Positions 8,135 to 17,386 of a stretch of 64,000 nt of DNA are shown here, one piece after another (within the stretch, counting starts at the first letter, position 1; each line of letters begins with the position of its first letter). The notes under the pieces were generated by a model. That model did not search any database. It was given only the letters and a program-made list of their open reading frames with translations, and was not told the origin of the DNA. The translations under genes were made by a program, and so were the position numbers. Location of the stretch: the NCBI GenBank assembly GCA_049315325.1, contig JBMOKJ010000010.1:1-64000 (forward strand), in the 5' to 3' direction. Origin of the DNA: CAXXIC01 sp049315325 (GTDB lineage: Bacteria; Bacteroidota; Bacteroidia; Bacteroidales; UBA7332).

Positions 8135-8968
8135 TTATATTTTTTCTTTCTTGTCAAAAGTTTTTCGCATCGACTTGAGCAAACTTTGAGCCGACCACTC
8201 TGGAACAATCATTCTACGAACGGTTTGCAGCGGCAGCAACGAATCTCGCTTGGTGGAAAGTATAAACGACAATTTGTAGTGCTTGTTTAGCTCTTCGGCC
8301 GCTTTGTGGTTGTTTACGCCGTTCGGGTAAGCCCAATATTCGACAGGCTTGCCTACTATTTTTTCTAATTTGAGGGTAGGAGTCACCACCTGTTTCTTCC
8401 AGTCGGTGGAATCTGCGTATTTCGTCGCCATCGTGTGGTCCCAACTGTGCATACCGATGGTGTGACCTGCTTTTGCAAGGTTGGCAATTTGTTCGGTGGT
8501 CATGTAGTTCTTTTTGTTGTAGGTGATGGTCATGATAAAGAATACACCTCTGAATCCGTATTTTTCGAGCGTTGGAGCGGCAATTTCGGAATGCTCTGCC
8601 CGCGAATCGTCGAACGTAATCATCACCGGTTTTGTGGGTAAAGTCTTGTTGTACACCAGATAATCGTACAACTGCGCTGGCGAAATGGAGTGGTAGCCAC
8701 TGTCTGCCAATATCTTGATGTGCGCTGCAAAAGTAGATAAACTGACGGCGTATTCGCTCTTCTTGCCATCCACAATTTGGTGGTAGCAAAGAATTGGAAC
8801 TTGTGGTTTTGCCAAAATCTGAGCTGTTGTGTTTTTGGTTTGAACAGCAGCGACTTTGTCATTTCCACTTGTGGTGCTTGTGTTGTCTGCCTTTTTGTTT
8901 GCGTGGTTGCAACTCATTAAGATTAATCCTAGAATTGCTATTTTGAAGAAGAGAGATGTTTGTTTCAT
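8135..8968 (-). CDS. Polysaccharide deacetylase (NodB-type) lipoprotein
   Basis: 277 residues. The N-terminal signal ends in the lipobox MSC (Cys at 20), so the enzyme is membrane anchored on the outside of the inner membrane or exposed in the periplasm. The NodB homology domain covers about 55-270: CYHQI at its start, motif 1 TFDDS (second Asp is the catalytic base, Ser replaces the usual Gly), motif 2 HSWDH with the two metal His, and motif 3 around YPNGVN. Such enzymes remove N- or O-acetyl groups from glycans. It is flanked on both sides by the same inverted repeat. The DDS variant is tolerated in related xylan-type deacetylases. Confidence 0.88.
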   Translation of the reverse strand: MKQTSLFFKIAILGLILMSCNHANKKADNTSTTSGNDKVAAVQTKNTTAQILAKPQVPILCYHQIVDGKKSEYAVSLSTFAAHIKILADSGYHSISPAQLYDYLVYNKTLPTKPVMITFDDSRAEHSEIAAPTLEKYGFRGVFFIMTITYNKKNYMTTEQIANLAKAGHTIGMHSWDHTMATKYADSTDWKKQVVTPTLKLEKIVGKPVEYWAYPNGVNNHKAAEELNKHYKLSFILSTKRDSLLPLQTVRRMIVPEWSAQSLLKSMRKTFDKKEKI

Positions 8969-9018
8969 AGATTGATGAATTTCGATAAGGCAAAGATAGC
9001 ATAATGTTTAATTTAATA

Positions 9019-9132
9019 GCCCCTAAATTCCCTGAAGGGGACTTCTGCAGAGGAATTATTCCTAATATTAGAGCATTAATAAACAATGATTAACCGCAGA
9101 ATCTCAAAGTCCCCTTTAGGGGATTTAGGGGC
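9019..9132. repeat. Intergenic G/C-rich inverted repeat (copy 2)
   Basis: GCCCCTAAATTCC at 9019 faces GGGGATTTAGGGGC ending at 9132, with the same inner CCCTGAAGGGGACTT / AAGTCCCC arms as copy 1 at 8008-8124. The interior shares GATTAACCG(C/T)AGAA with copy 1, so the two are homologous over their full length. Confidence 0.75.
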
Positions 9133-9159
9133 GGATTTGACTTGGAGCAAGTAAGTCTC

Positions 9160-10509
9160 TTAGTGATTTTCCACTGATAATTGCTTGCCAATCGACTGAT
9201 AAATCACTTCCTGAATTTTGGGTCGAATGTGCAATTTAGCCAATTTATTCAAACCATCGTTGGGGAAAGTGCGGTTGCTGAGAAATACATAGATGAGTTG
9301 GTTGGTTGGATCCACCCAACAGCAGGTACCTGTATAGCCAGTGTGTCCATAAACTGCTGCAGGAGCTGATTCACAGCACGGATTCTCTTTCGGATTGCCG
9401 CATACCGGTTTATCAAATCCCAACCCACGTCTTCCGCTAGCTGAAGTAGTGGTCGTGAAGAGCTTGCATGTTTCGGCGCTAAGGTAACGTTTGCCGTCCA
9501 ATTCTCCATTGTTGAGCAGCAGTTGGTAAACGGTGGCTACATCGTGCGCCGTAGCAAATAGACCTGCATTGCCAGAAACTCCACCAAAGAATGCGGCATC
9601 GGGATCGTGCACAAATCCTTGTATCGTTCCATTTCGCAAGAAATCTTTCTGCACTGTAGGCGCAATCTCCTCTTTTGTGTGACTACGAAGCGGCAAATAC
9701 ATCATACTCTTTAAACCCATCGGGAGATAAAACTCTTTGTCGAGAAAATCATCCATTGGTGTGTGGCTGATGGCTTCCACTAGCTCTTTCAGCAGAAAAA
9801 AGTTGAGGCAACTGTAGAGGTAAGTCTTGCTTTTCATTGGCGCGTTGGCCATCATCTGCATGGCTGCCGCATGAAAACTGTTGGTGATGAAGAAGCTATC
9901 CGTTACCTGCGATTGAAATCCGATGTTTGGAGTTTTCGATACCCAATCTGGCTTGTATTCGTAGTTTTTACTGTTGAGCGGAACAAAGTTTGTAGAGTCT
10001 TGCGGCATTTTTGGCAACGACAGCACATTCTTTCTCTGCATCGCCAATTCGTAGAAAGGCAGTCCGGCAGGCAACCCAGTTTCGTGAAACAGCAGCTCGC
10101 TGAGGGTGATGTTTTCTTTGTTGGTGCCCCGCAGAAAGGGGAGGTAATCAGAAGCTTTGGCGGTTAGTTTTAGTTGGCCGTTGTCGTACAGCTTCATCAC
10201 AGCAAGCAGTGTGCCGGTCGTTTTCGACAGCGAAGCCAAATCGTAGAGCGTGTTAGATTCCACTTTTTTAGTGTAATCGTACGTGTAGTAACCAAAGCAC
10301 TTATCATACAGCGGCTTGCCATCTTTTATAACCAACACCTGACAACCCGGAAACACCTTCAACTGTATCGCGTTCTCTACGATGGAATCAATACGATTCA
10401 GAATTGTCTGATTGGGTTCACTTTTAAGGTTGCTTGCAAAAACAGCATTCCCGTATTGCCCCAGAATGAGTGTAAATATGAGGAGGAAGGATAACGGTTT
10501 TTGTTTCAT
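9160..10509 (-). CDS. Serine hydrolase of the beta-lactamase/penicillin-binding protein fold
   Basis: 449 residues with a signal peptide (cleavage near residue 25). The class C beta-lactamase-like domain shows the three expected motifs: S-x-x-K in LASLSKTTG (about 92-100), Y-x-N in YSCLNF (about 232) and HTG in YGHTGYTG (about 390), the replacement for KTG found in esterases and D-aminopeptidase-like members. In Bacteroidota such domains are often fused behind a GH3 N-acetylglucosaminidase; here the domain stands alone. A periplasmic peptidoglycan or ester hydrolase is likelier than a true beta-lactamase. It lies at the head of the minus-strand group with the deacetylase and the unknown lipoprotein. 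Confidence 0.85.
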   Translation of the reverse strand: MKQKPLSFLLIFTLILGQYGNAVFASNLKSEPNQTILNRIDSIVENAIQLKVFPGCQVLVIKDGKPLYDKCFGYYTYDYTKKVESNTLYDLASLSKTTGTLLAVMKLYDNGQLKLTAKASDYLPFLRGTNKENITLSELLFHETGLPAGLPFYELAMQRKNVLSLPKMPQDSTNFVPLNSKNYEYKPDWVSKTPNIGFQSQVTDSFFITNSFHAAAMQMMANAPMKSKTYLYSCLNFFLLKELVEAISHTPMDDFLDKEFYLPMGLKSMMYLPLRSHTKEEIAPTVQKDFLRNGTIQGFVHDPDAAFFGGVSGNAGLFATAHDVATVYQLLLNNGELDGKRYLSAETCKLFTTTTSASGRRGLGFDKPVCGNPKENPCCESAPAAVYGHTGYTGTCCWVDPTNQLIYVFLSNRTFPNDGLNKLAKLHIRPKIQEVIYQSIGKQLSVENH

Positions 10510-10655
10510 GTAGGTGGATAGATTACTTTGCTGCTTTAAAATACAGTGTCATTTCTTTGATTCGCAATATGTCAGTTTCAAACTGACTAATAAAAAATAT
10601 GAGTAAAAAAACTCGCGCCAAAGAGGGCTAACCTAAGAGCGCGTATTTGGGTCTA

Positions 10656-13214
10656 TCAACTTGTTGTTATTTCTGTCAGTTTATCTATCAATTTTTGCTT
10701 TTCGCCGCTACCAGTTGTTAAGAAACGAAGTAATGGCAATTGATATTTTTCTAATATGCTATCCTTCTTCTTGTCACGCTCGGCTTGTTCTGTTCCTGCT
10801 TTGTGATATTCAAATCCATCAACTTCAATTGCTAGTACTGGACTTTTACCAAGCCTGTTGTAAATTAGAAAATCAAGATGAGTGTTGCGATGTTGTGCGT
10901 ATTTTTGTTCTTCTTCTGTAAGCTTGGAAAAATCTTTAATCACATTGCGTAGAGGGAAATGCAAAACGACATCATATTTTGAGAATTTGTCTTGTTTGAG
11001 TATGTTTGAAATTAATACATACATCATGTTTTCGCTGTCAAAGTCGGATTGATTTCCACTTTTTAATATTATTTCAGCACGTTTTTGTTCGTAACCTTTG
11101 TACAAATAATCGAAAACAGAACGCAATTTGCTTTCTTTTATGGAAAAGTTATTATAATCAATGTAACGGATTAAGTCAGTAATATTGCTGTCTTTGTCGC
11201 TTTCGTTACCGTTCACAACCAAAATTAATTGTTTTATTGCTCTCGAAATAGCCACATTTAAGCGATTTGGGTTGTCGGTAAATTCTGAAATTTCATTATC
11301 AACTGTTGAAAGAATAATGACATCATTCTCTCTTCCTTGAAATTTATCAACTGTATCGGCTTTGATTTTTGTTCCGTTAAATGCTCGTTGCAAAGCATTT
11401 GTCTGATTACGATAAGGAGTAACAATGCCCAAATCAATGCCTTCGAGTTTCTCTTTTGGAATAATCTCGTTGATAATCATATCAATTTGTCGTTGATTTG
11501 TTTTTTCGCGAGCGTGATTGCCCGCCGTAGTTTTGTAAACTATCAATGGTTCTCGTTCGCTTTCAGACTCTGTGAGTATAATAAGTTGATTATCATAGAA
11601 TTTTTGATTGCAGAATTCAATAATTTTTGGGTGGCAACGATAATGTTCTCTCAACAGTGTTTTGGGGATGTGTGGAAAAATTTCCATAATAGAAGCAAGC
11701 AAACTATGATTTGAGTACCGATATGGTTCAGGAATAGAAAAATTATCAAAAACGACATCTGTTTTTTCTTTCATTCTGTCATCAACTACATTCGGAAGTT
11801 GTTTTAAATCACCAACAATCACGGCTCGTTTGGCGCAAGAAAGAGCGAGTGCACCTGTTGCCAGATCGACCTGCGAAGATTCGTCAATAATTACAAAGTC
11901 ATAAGTTATTTCTTCGGCTAAACTTCTTCGTAATGAATATGTTGTACTCATAACAACAGGGTAATCCTTAAGAAATTTCTCTGAATTTGAACGCAATTGC
12001 GTAATTTCATATTTTTCCCGTTTGTTAGGATTGTATCTTTTGTAAAGTTCCGATTTAAAAAGTTGCATTGAAAGTTGGCTGTATTCTTTCATTTTGTTGT
12101 CGAAAGAAAAACTATATAGAGAAATTTCTAATGCATTCTGTCGGTTTTTCAACTCCTCGATTTTTACAGGATAATAATTTGATTGACAAATAAGTATCGC
12201 TTTTTCAGCAGGAATATCAAATAAGGTTTTTTCTTTTCTTCCATATCTGTACCAATAAAGCAATTTTTGCCACCAAGTTAGTTTTTTGTTGGTTAATGCT
12301 TGGTTTTCAATGGCAACCCAAAGAGCAAGTAATTTGTCGGCTGTGGTGCTTTTCAATAAATCAAAATTGTTTTCTATTTTATTTTCGTCTTGAAAATGCT
12401 TGTATTCCGTTGTCAAAGAGTCGAGTTTTTGCTTTAATAACGCCAATTCGTTCTTTTGTCGAAGATATTCCGAGAGTTGATTAAAAAGGTTTTCGCATGT
12501 TTGTTTTATATATGATTTTTCACTGTCCGACAAATTGAATTGCAACAAATCAGGAATATCAGTTTGAGAATCAATAAATTCTTTCTTATTAGTGGAATTT
12601 CCAAGTAAAGCGGCAAAAAACTCAATTCCGATCTTTTGTAATTTTTCATAGACATTTTTTGTTGCAGAGTTGTTGCTCGATACAACGGCAACGCTTTGTC
12701 CGTTCATTACAGCGTTGGCGATAATGTTCAGTATTGTCTGTGTTTTGCCTGTCCCGGGAGGACCTTCGATTACGCTCAAGGGCGAGTTAAACGCTTTATT
12801 TACTGCCTCTTTTTGACTTAAATTGAAACCAAACGGAAATATTTCAATCGGGTTATTAAAGTTATTTGCTGTTGGCTGTAATTCATTAAGGAAATTAGCA
12901 AGTATGGAATATTCGGGAATGAATGTGATTTTAGAGTAACTGTCAGCAAGTATGTTTTCTCCTTCTTCGGTAGTCAGCCCGACAACGCCTGCAATTTGGT
13001 TCAGATATTGAAAAATATTGCTAGATTTTTCGCTTTTAATAGCAGATTTTACTATTTTTACTTTATTTGCACTATAAAAATATTCCTTTTCAATATTTTT
13101 ATATTTGATAGCACATTTGTCTTTTGAATAACCCATACCAATGAAACGGTAAGAAACAATATCATTGGTTCTGTCGCTCCCATCAATATAAATCAATTTT
13201 TCTTTTAAAGGCAT
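10656..13214 (-). CDS. SF1 helicase (COG1112/AAA_11-AAA_12) with C-terminal VSR/DUF2726-like nuclease domain
   Basis: 852 residues. Walker A is GPPGTGKT at 151-158. Walker B is in FVIIDESSQVDL, followed by the GDLKQLP and YRCHPKI helicase motifs and a C-terminal helicase motif VDKFQGREND. A helical insertion separates the two RecA folds. The last 80-90 residues (HLDFLIYN... AIEVDGFEYH... KKDSIL) look like a PD-(D/E)XK domain of the VSR/DUF2726 kind. Helicases of this family with a fused nuclease occur in antiphage systems such as Mokosh, so defence is plausible, but no partner gene is present. The gene is more AT-rich than its neighbours and stands alone, suggesting transfer. Confidence 0.8.
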   Translation of the reverse strand: MPLKEKLIYIDGSDRTNDIVSYRFIGMGYSKDKCAIKYKNIEKEYFYSANKVKIVKSAIKSEKSSNIFQYLNQIAGVVGLTTEEGENILADSYSKITFIPEYSILANFLNELQPTANNFNNPIEIFPFGFNLSQKEAVNKAFNSPLSVIEGPPGTGKTQTILNIIANAVMNGQSVAVVSSNNSATKNVYEKLQKIGIEFFAALLGNSTNKKEFIDSQTDIPDLLQFNLSDSEKSYIKQTCENLFNQLSEYLRQKNELALLKQKLDSLTTEYKHFQDENKIENNFDLLKSTTADKLLALWVAIENQALTNKKLTWWQKLLYWYRYGRKEKTLFDIPAEKAILICQSNYYPVKIEELKNRQNALEISLYSFSFDNKMKEYSQLSMQLFKSELYKRYNPNKREKYEITQLRSNSEKFLKDYPVVMSTTYSLRRSLAEEITYDFVIIDESSQVDLATGALALSCAKRAVIVGDLKQLPNVVDDRMKEKTDVVFDNFSIPEPYRYSNHSLLASIMEIFPHIPKTLLREHYRCHPKIIEFCNQKFYDNQLIILTESESEREPLIVYKTTAGNHAREKTNQRQIDMIINEIIPKEKLEGIDLGIVTPYRNQTNALQRAFNGTKIKADTVDKFQGRENDVIILSTVDNEISEFTDNPNRLNVAISRAIKQLILVVNGNESDKDSNITDLIRYIDYNNFSIKESKLRSVFDYLYKGYEQKRAEIILKSGNQSDFDSENMMYVLISNILKQDKFSKYDVVLHFPLRNVIKDFSKLTEEEQKYAQHRNTHLDFLIYNRLGKSPVLAIEVDGFEYHKAGTEQAERDKKKDSILEKYQLPLLRFLTTGSGEKQKLIDKLTEITTS

Positions 13215-13597
13215 ATATCTTTAACATCAGCTAGTTAAAAGTCAATGAGTTTTTCGCTTGTATTGAACATCAGTGTATACACCACTTAATTTGTTCGTTC
13301 ACCATAATTTTCTGATTATATCGATTCTGCAAAAAAAGTAGATTCTCTAAAATTCATATAATTACAGTTTGCATGTTGATATGTTTATGGCGTATATCCA
13401 ATTAGGTAATTTATAATTAATTCTAAAAATCCAATTTATCTTATTGATTATTTATTTGGTTGCATCCATCATCAGCAATATGTGTCAAATTAAGATGGAA
13501 AACTTCTAATGTAAAATCTCTCTTCTTCCCATTTCAAAAACTCAAATCAACATCCCACAAATATACATTCTTCACTTTAAATATAATGTATTGGTGA
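13215..13597. other. AT-rich intergenic region, no gene seen
   Basis: About 380 bp upstream of the helicase gene. It must contain that gene's minus-strand promoter, but I see no clear -7 box, no long inverted repeat and no ORF with coding character. Confidence 0.4.
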
Positions 13598-13819
13598 ATG
13601 GAAAATACAGACGATTACGCAAATTGTGGAATAGCCCCACACCTTATCGATGAAAGAGCGATAAAGATAGTTGCAGTTACAGATAATAACGGAGTGAAAA
13701 CGATGCGCAAAACTGCTCTAAGGTTGTGCATTGTAGCTCCAGAAATGTTCTCTGTAGCTCGAGAAATGCACTATAAAGCAGGAGTGATGATATGTGTTAA
13801 TTGCCATACTATCAGCTAA
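13598..13819 (+). CDS. Doubtful small ORF of 73 residues
   Basis: Open from an ATG at 13598. The translation has no recognisable domain, signal or membrane segment, and its last residues run into a hairpin (13803-13837). It may be chance. Kept only because it is the sole ORF in a gap of almost 700 bp. Confidence 0.2.
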   Translation: MENTDDYANCGIAPHLIDERAIKIVAVTDNNGVKTMRKTALRLCIVAPEMFSVAREMHYKAGVMICVNCHTIS

Positions 13820-13837
13820 TTAATCTGATAGTGTGGC
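13803..13837. terminator. Strong hairpin between convergent genes
   Basis: GCCATACTATCAG (13803-13815) pairs with CTGATAGTGTGGC (13825-13837) with one wobble pair, followed by GTTTTAG. A likely weak terminator for the plus strand. Confidence 0.55.
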
Positions 13838-13892
13838 GTTTTAGGGATTTTAGGACAGAGTTTGTAGATAAGTCTCTTAAGGATTTGGGCGC

Positions 13893-14378
13893 CTAAATCT
13901 CCTTATCGTGAAACCGCAATCCTAGCAAAGAGCGATTGATAGTTTTGGCGATGCGGTCGATTTGTGTCTCTTCGCGTTTGGCGGAGGCGATCCACTCGAT
14001 GTACCATTTTCGTTCGCTTTCGGTCCAGGAGTTGAAGTTTTTTAACGCCACGGGTTCTTCTTCGAGGCAGAGGAGCAGGTTTTTGGGAATTTCGAGGGCA
14101 GAATTGTCGGAATAGAGTGTAATGTGCACCGTGTCGCCAGCTTGTTTGCCGATTTTCTTGCGAATCTCGGCTTTCACGGGTAGGAAGAGCAAGCCGTTGC
14201 CCATTGGCATGAGGTTGTAGCACTTTATCTCGTAGCTATCGATAAAGCCACGCACTTTCACCCAATTGAAATAGCGCTTCTTGTCGGGTGCAATTTGAGG
14301 GATGGTGGCATACGTCCAGCCACCTTTTCCCTCAAACTTTTCGAGTAGGAAATCGTTATCGACTAACGGTTTTTCCAT
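13893..14378 (-). CDS. DUF1905 / YdeI-OmdA family protein
   Basis: 161 residues in two parts. The first 100 residues form a DUF1905-type beta domain (WVKVRGFIDSYE... GNGLLFLPVKAEIRKKIGKQAGDTVHITL). The rest is a helical YdeI/OmpD-associated segment (ALKNFNSWTESERKWYIEWIASAKREETQIDRIAKTI), a pairing often seen in soil and gut Bacteroidota. The molecular function is unknown; the YdeI part has been linked to bacteriocin protection. It starts 3 nt after the stop of the SRPBCC gene, so the two are co-transcribed. Confidence 0.8.
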   Translation of the reverse strand: MEKPLVDNDFLLEKFEGKGGWTYATIPQIAPDKKRYFNWVKVRGFIDSYEIKCYNLMPMGNGLLFLPVKAEIRKKIGKQAGDTVHITLYSDNSALEIPKNLLLCLEEEPVALKNFNSWTESERKWYIEWIASAKREETQIDRIAKTINRSLLGLRFHDKEI

Positions 14379-14381
14379 CGG

Positions 14382-14924
14382 TTACTTTTTTTCTAATACG
14401 GCTTTGAGGTTGTCCAATCCGCCTTGGAGGTCTTTGCCCAACATTTTGTCCATGTCCATAAACAGTAGCATGAGGTTCATTGGGTAGTTCATTTTGCCTT
14501 CGAATCCCCATTTGACGGTCGTGGTGCTGTCGTTGACGGCAGAGGTCAGGAAATAGGCATTGTCGTGCGTTTCGAACGGCTCGATGAAGTGTAGTTCGTA
14601 GTCGATGCGTTCGCCTTCGGCAAGGGCAGTGATGGTTTGCTCACCTGCGCCAAGGTCTTTGTTTTGACTTTTCCATGTGTAAACCGAGCCTACCGCACCA
14701 TCTGCTCCACGAAATTCGGTGACGGCGTTGGTGTCCATTTTAGCCCAAACGCTGTAGTTGAGCTGATTTCTCAGGACTTTGATGTAGTCGAATACCTCCA
14801 TTTTCGACTTATTGATAGTCGTTTGTCGCTCTACGGCGTACTCTTTTTTGACAAATAAAGCTATCAATAGCACTAAAGCAACGATGCCTGCTAGCGTGAG
14901 GCCAATGATTTTTAGGATTTTCAT
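14382..14924 (-). CDS. SRPBCC (START-like) family protein with N-terminal membrane anchor
   Basis: 180 residues. One N-terminal hydrophobic helix (about 5-25) is followed by a SRPBCC ligand-binding fold: the opening strand VERQTTINKSKMEVFDYIKVLRN is typical of polyketide-cyclase/START-like proteins, and the closing helix DKMLGKDLQGGLDNLKAVLEK packs over the cavity. The ligand is unknown. It is the first gene of a two-gene minus-strand operon with the DUF1905/YdeI protein. Confidence 0.8.
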   Translation of the reverse strand: MKILKIIGLTLAGIVALVLLIALFVKKEYAVERQTTINKSKMEVFDYIKVLRNQLNYSVWAKMDTNAVTEFRGADGAVGSVYTWKSQNKDLGAGEQTITALAEGERIDYELHFIEPFETHDNAYFLTSAVNDSTTTVKWGFEGKMNYPMNLMLLFMDMDKMLGKDLQGGLDNLKAVLEKK

Positions 14925-15224
14925 AAGTTAAAGGTTTAAGTTTGAACTCCTTGAGTGGAAAATTAGTTGAGTTTTGAAGTTAACTGATTAAAGATTAAAC
15001 AACTCCATGATTCAAAATGTTCGATTGTTTATATGTCTTTTTAGGATTAAAATAGGGTTCATTCAGCGCGGTTTTTCTTTATTCATCGTATTTTAATGGT
15101 TTTGAAACAGCCTGATGTGCATCTTTGCACGTGAATGGCTAAAAGAATTAATTGATGTTAATGACCGAACCGTTTTTAGATGAGAATCGTTAAACTACTG
15201 AAACGGCGTAAACTTTTATACTAT

Positions 15225-15260
15225 GGAAACTATTTTAATAAATAAAGTTTCCTACGTTTG
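15225..15260 (+). promoter_or_regulatory. TetR-gene promoter with overlapping operator-like inverted repeat
   Basis: A -7 box TACGTTTG at 15253-15260 lies 22 bp before the TetR start. Directly upstream, GGAAACT (15225-15231) and AGTTTCC (15246-15252) form a perfect inverted repeat with a 14-bp AT-rich centre. Its right arm touches the -7 box, where a bound repressor would block transcription, as expected for an autoregulated TetR gene. Confidence 0.65.
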
Positions 15261-15281
15261 CAGAAAATTTGACAAAAAAAG

Positions 15282-15887
15282 ATGAATCCAGAACAATTAG
15301 AAATAATCAATCGGGTCAAGGATATGTATTTTCGTTATGGCATCAAAAGTGTGACAATGGACGATGTGGCGCGCGAATTGAGCATTTCGAAAAAGACCTT
15401 ATACCAACACTTTTCTGATAAGGAAAAGCTGGTAGATGAGGTGGTGAAAGTGCTTTTGGTTGAAAAGACAGGCATTGTCGATAAGCTTATTACCGACTGC
15501 CCCGATGCTATTAGCGAAATGGTGGCTATTCACCAATTTATGGATAAAATGTCGCGCGAGCACAGCTATGCTATGGATAACGATTTACGAAAATATTATC
15601 CTGCTACATTCAATCAAATTGTGACAAACAAACGCTCTCATATGTATAAAGTCGCCATCGAAAATATACAACGTGGTCAGAAAGAGGGATTCTATCGACC
15701 TGAAGTGAATGGCGAGATAATAGCAAAGACGGTTCTAGTTCGTTTCGAAAGCTCTTTTGACTCCTGCATTTTCACGTTCGAGGAGATGTTGACCAAAGAG
15801 TTCTTCAACGAAATTTTGAATTATCATGTACGTGGCATTGCAACGCCAAAAGGAATAAAACGACTGGAAGAGATTCTGGCTACATAA
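15282..15887 (+). CDS. TetR/AcrR family transcriptional regulator
   Basis: 201 residues with an N-terminal helix-turn-helix: RVKDMYFRYGIKSVTMDDVARELSISKKTLYQHFSDKEKLVDEV is a textbook TetR DNA-binding domain (residues 8-51). The C-terminal ligand domain is variable, as in the whole family. It is the first gene before a TolC-MFP-RND efflux set on the same strand, with 46 nt to the TolC gene, and most likely represses itself and the pump until a substrate binds. A perfect inverted repeat overlaps its promoter. Confidence 0.9.
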   Translation: MNPEQLEIINRVKDMYFRYGIKSVTMDDVARELSISKKTLYQHFSDKEKLVDEVVKVLLVEKTGIVDKLITDCPDAISEMVAIHQFMDKMSREHSYAMDNDLRKYYPATFNQIVTNKRSHMYKVAIENIQRGQKEGFYRPEVNGEIIAKTVLVRFESSFDSCIFTFEEMLTKEFFNEILNYHVRGIATPKGIKRLEEILAT

Positions 15888-15933
15888 TAAACAATAATCA
15901 AATTAAACATCAACAACAAACAAATAGAGAAGT

Positions 15934-17352
15934 ATGAACAAAGTACGAAAAACGAAGATTAGCTTTTGGCTGATGGCTGTCGCACTGCTTTCAATCTCGG
16001 GGCTGTCTGCGCAGAACTCAAGTCGAAGTCTGTCGCTGCAAGAGGCCAAGAAGATTGCGTTAGAGAACAATACCGCCATCAAAAATGCCAAATTAGATGT
16101 TTCGATTGCCAAAAAGAAGGTGATAGAGACCACTGCCATAGGTTTGCCACAGGTGTCGGCAACGGCAAATTATCAACATTTATTCAATGTGCCATCGTTT
16201 AGTTTCCCGACAACGGGATATACAAAAGATGCCCTTTTTCCAGGAGGGAAAAATACATGGCCACAAGGCTTTGCTGAAACTACGAAAGATACTCCAGGCG
16301 GTTTGAATCAATACTTTTTTTCTGGCGAAGGTTTTCCTATTTCACCCAAAGACAATACCGTTTTGAAATTGCAGGTTTCGCAACTGATTTTCAGTGGCGA
16401 ATACATTGTTGGTTTGCAAGCCACAAAGGTTTATAAACTTATTTCGGAACAATCGCTGACGAAAAGCCGCATCGAAACTGAATCGATGGTGGAGAGCACC
16501 TACTATTTAGCTGTAATTTTGGCTGAAAATTTGAAAATTGTTCAGCAAAACAAAGAGTTGACCGCCCAAACATTGAAGGAGATGAAAGCAATCAACAAAG
16601 CTGGATTCAACGAACAGTCCGATTTAGATCAACTGCAAATCAACTTCAATATGATTGGCAATCTGGAGCTATCGCTACAAGGGCAGTTGAAAAACGTCCA
16701 CAACTTGTTGAAGTACCAAATGGGTACAGATTTAAGTCAAGAACTTACATTGACAGACAAATTACAGGATGTAATTGCTGCGGTTTCTCCATTCGATGGG
16801 CATGAGTTTAACATCAAGCAAAACATCGATTTTCAGATGGTCACGAACAGCGTTTCTGCTCAGAAATTGAGTCTGCGTCGCGAACAAAGTGCATATTTAC
16901 CTACGCTTGCCGCATTTTACCAACATCAGGAGAAACAAAAAGTGCCTGCACTTGATTTCGAACCAAAAGATGTATTTGGCGTAACGCTATCTATACCAAT
17001 ATTCTCAAGCGGAAGTCGCCTCATGAAGGTGAAACAAGCTAAACTCGCTCTCGAAAAAGCTGAAAATTCACAGGTCGAAGCCGAAAAAGGATTGCAATTG
17101 AAATTCGATAACCAACGATTGAATTATCAAACAGCCTACAACACGTTTCTCAATCAACGCGAGAGCAGCGAATTGAGCCAACGCATTTTCGAAAAAACAA
17201 CTGCCAAATTCAAACAAGGCGTCTCTTCGAGTCTTGAACTGACACAGGTTCAAAGTCAATATCTCACCGCTGTGAGCAACTATTACAACTCTGTCCTAAG
17301 TTTGCTCAATGCCCGTGTGGAGCTACAGAAATTAACAACGTCAAGTAATTGA
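15934..17352 (+). CDS. TolC family outer membrane efflux protein
   Basis: 472 residues with a signal peptide ending at about LSAQN. Two outer-membrane-factor repeats can be followed: the first opens with LSLQEAKKIALENNTAIKNAKLDVSIAKKKVIETTAIGLPQVSATANYQ, the second with the shorter strand-helix pattern after LPTLAAFYQHQ. It ends with SSLELTQVQSQYLTAVSNYYNSVLSLLNARVELQKL, the usual terminal helix. It forms the outer-membrane tunnel of the tripartite pump encoded with the next two genes. Confidence 0.92.
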   Translation: MNKVRKTKISFWLMAVALLSISGLSAQNSSRSLSLQEAKKIALENNTAIKNAKLDVSIAKKKVIETTAIGLPQVSATANYQHLFNVPSFSFPTTGYTKDALFPGGKNTWPQGFAETTKDTPGGLNQYFFSGEGFPISPKDNTVLKLQVSQLIFSGEYIVGLQATKVYKLISEQSLTKSRIETESMVESTYYLAVILAENLKIVQQNKELTAQTLKEMKAINKAGFNEQSDLDQLQINFNMIGNLELSLQGQLKNVHNLLKYQMGTDLSQELTLTDKLQDVIAAVSPFDGHEFNIKQNIDFQMVTNSVSAQKLSLRREQSAYLPTLAAFYQHQEKQKVPALDFEPKDVFGVTLSIPIFSSGSRLMKVKQAKLALEKAENSQVEAEKGLQLKFDNQRLNYQTAYNTFLNQRESSELSQRIFEKTTAKFKQGVSSSLELTQVQSQYLTAVSNYYNSVLSLLNARVELQKLTTSSN

Positions 17353-17386
17353 ATAACTGATTAATAAACAAAATAAACTTTACAAT

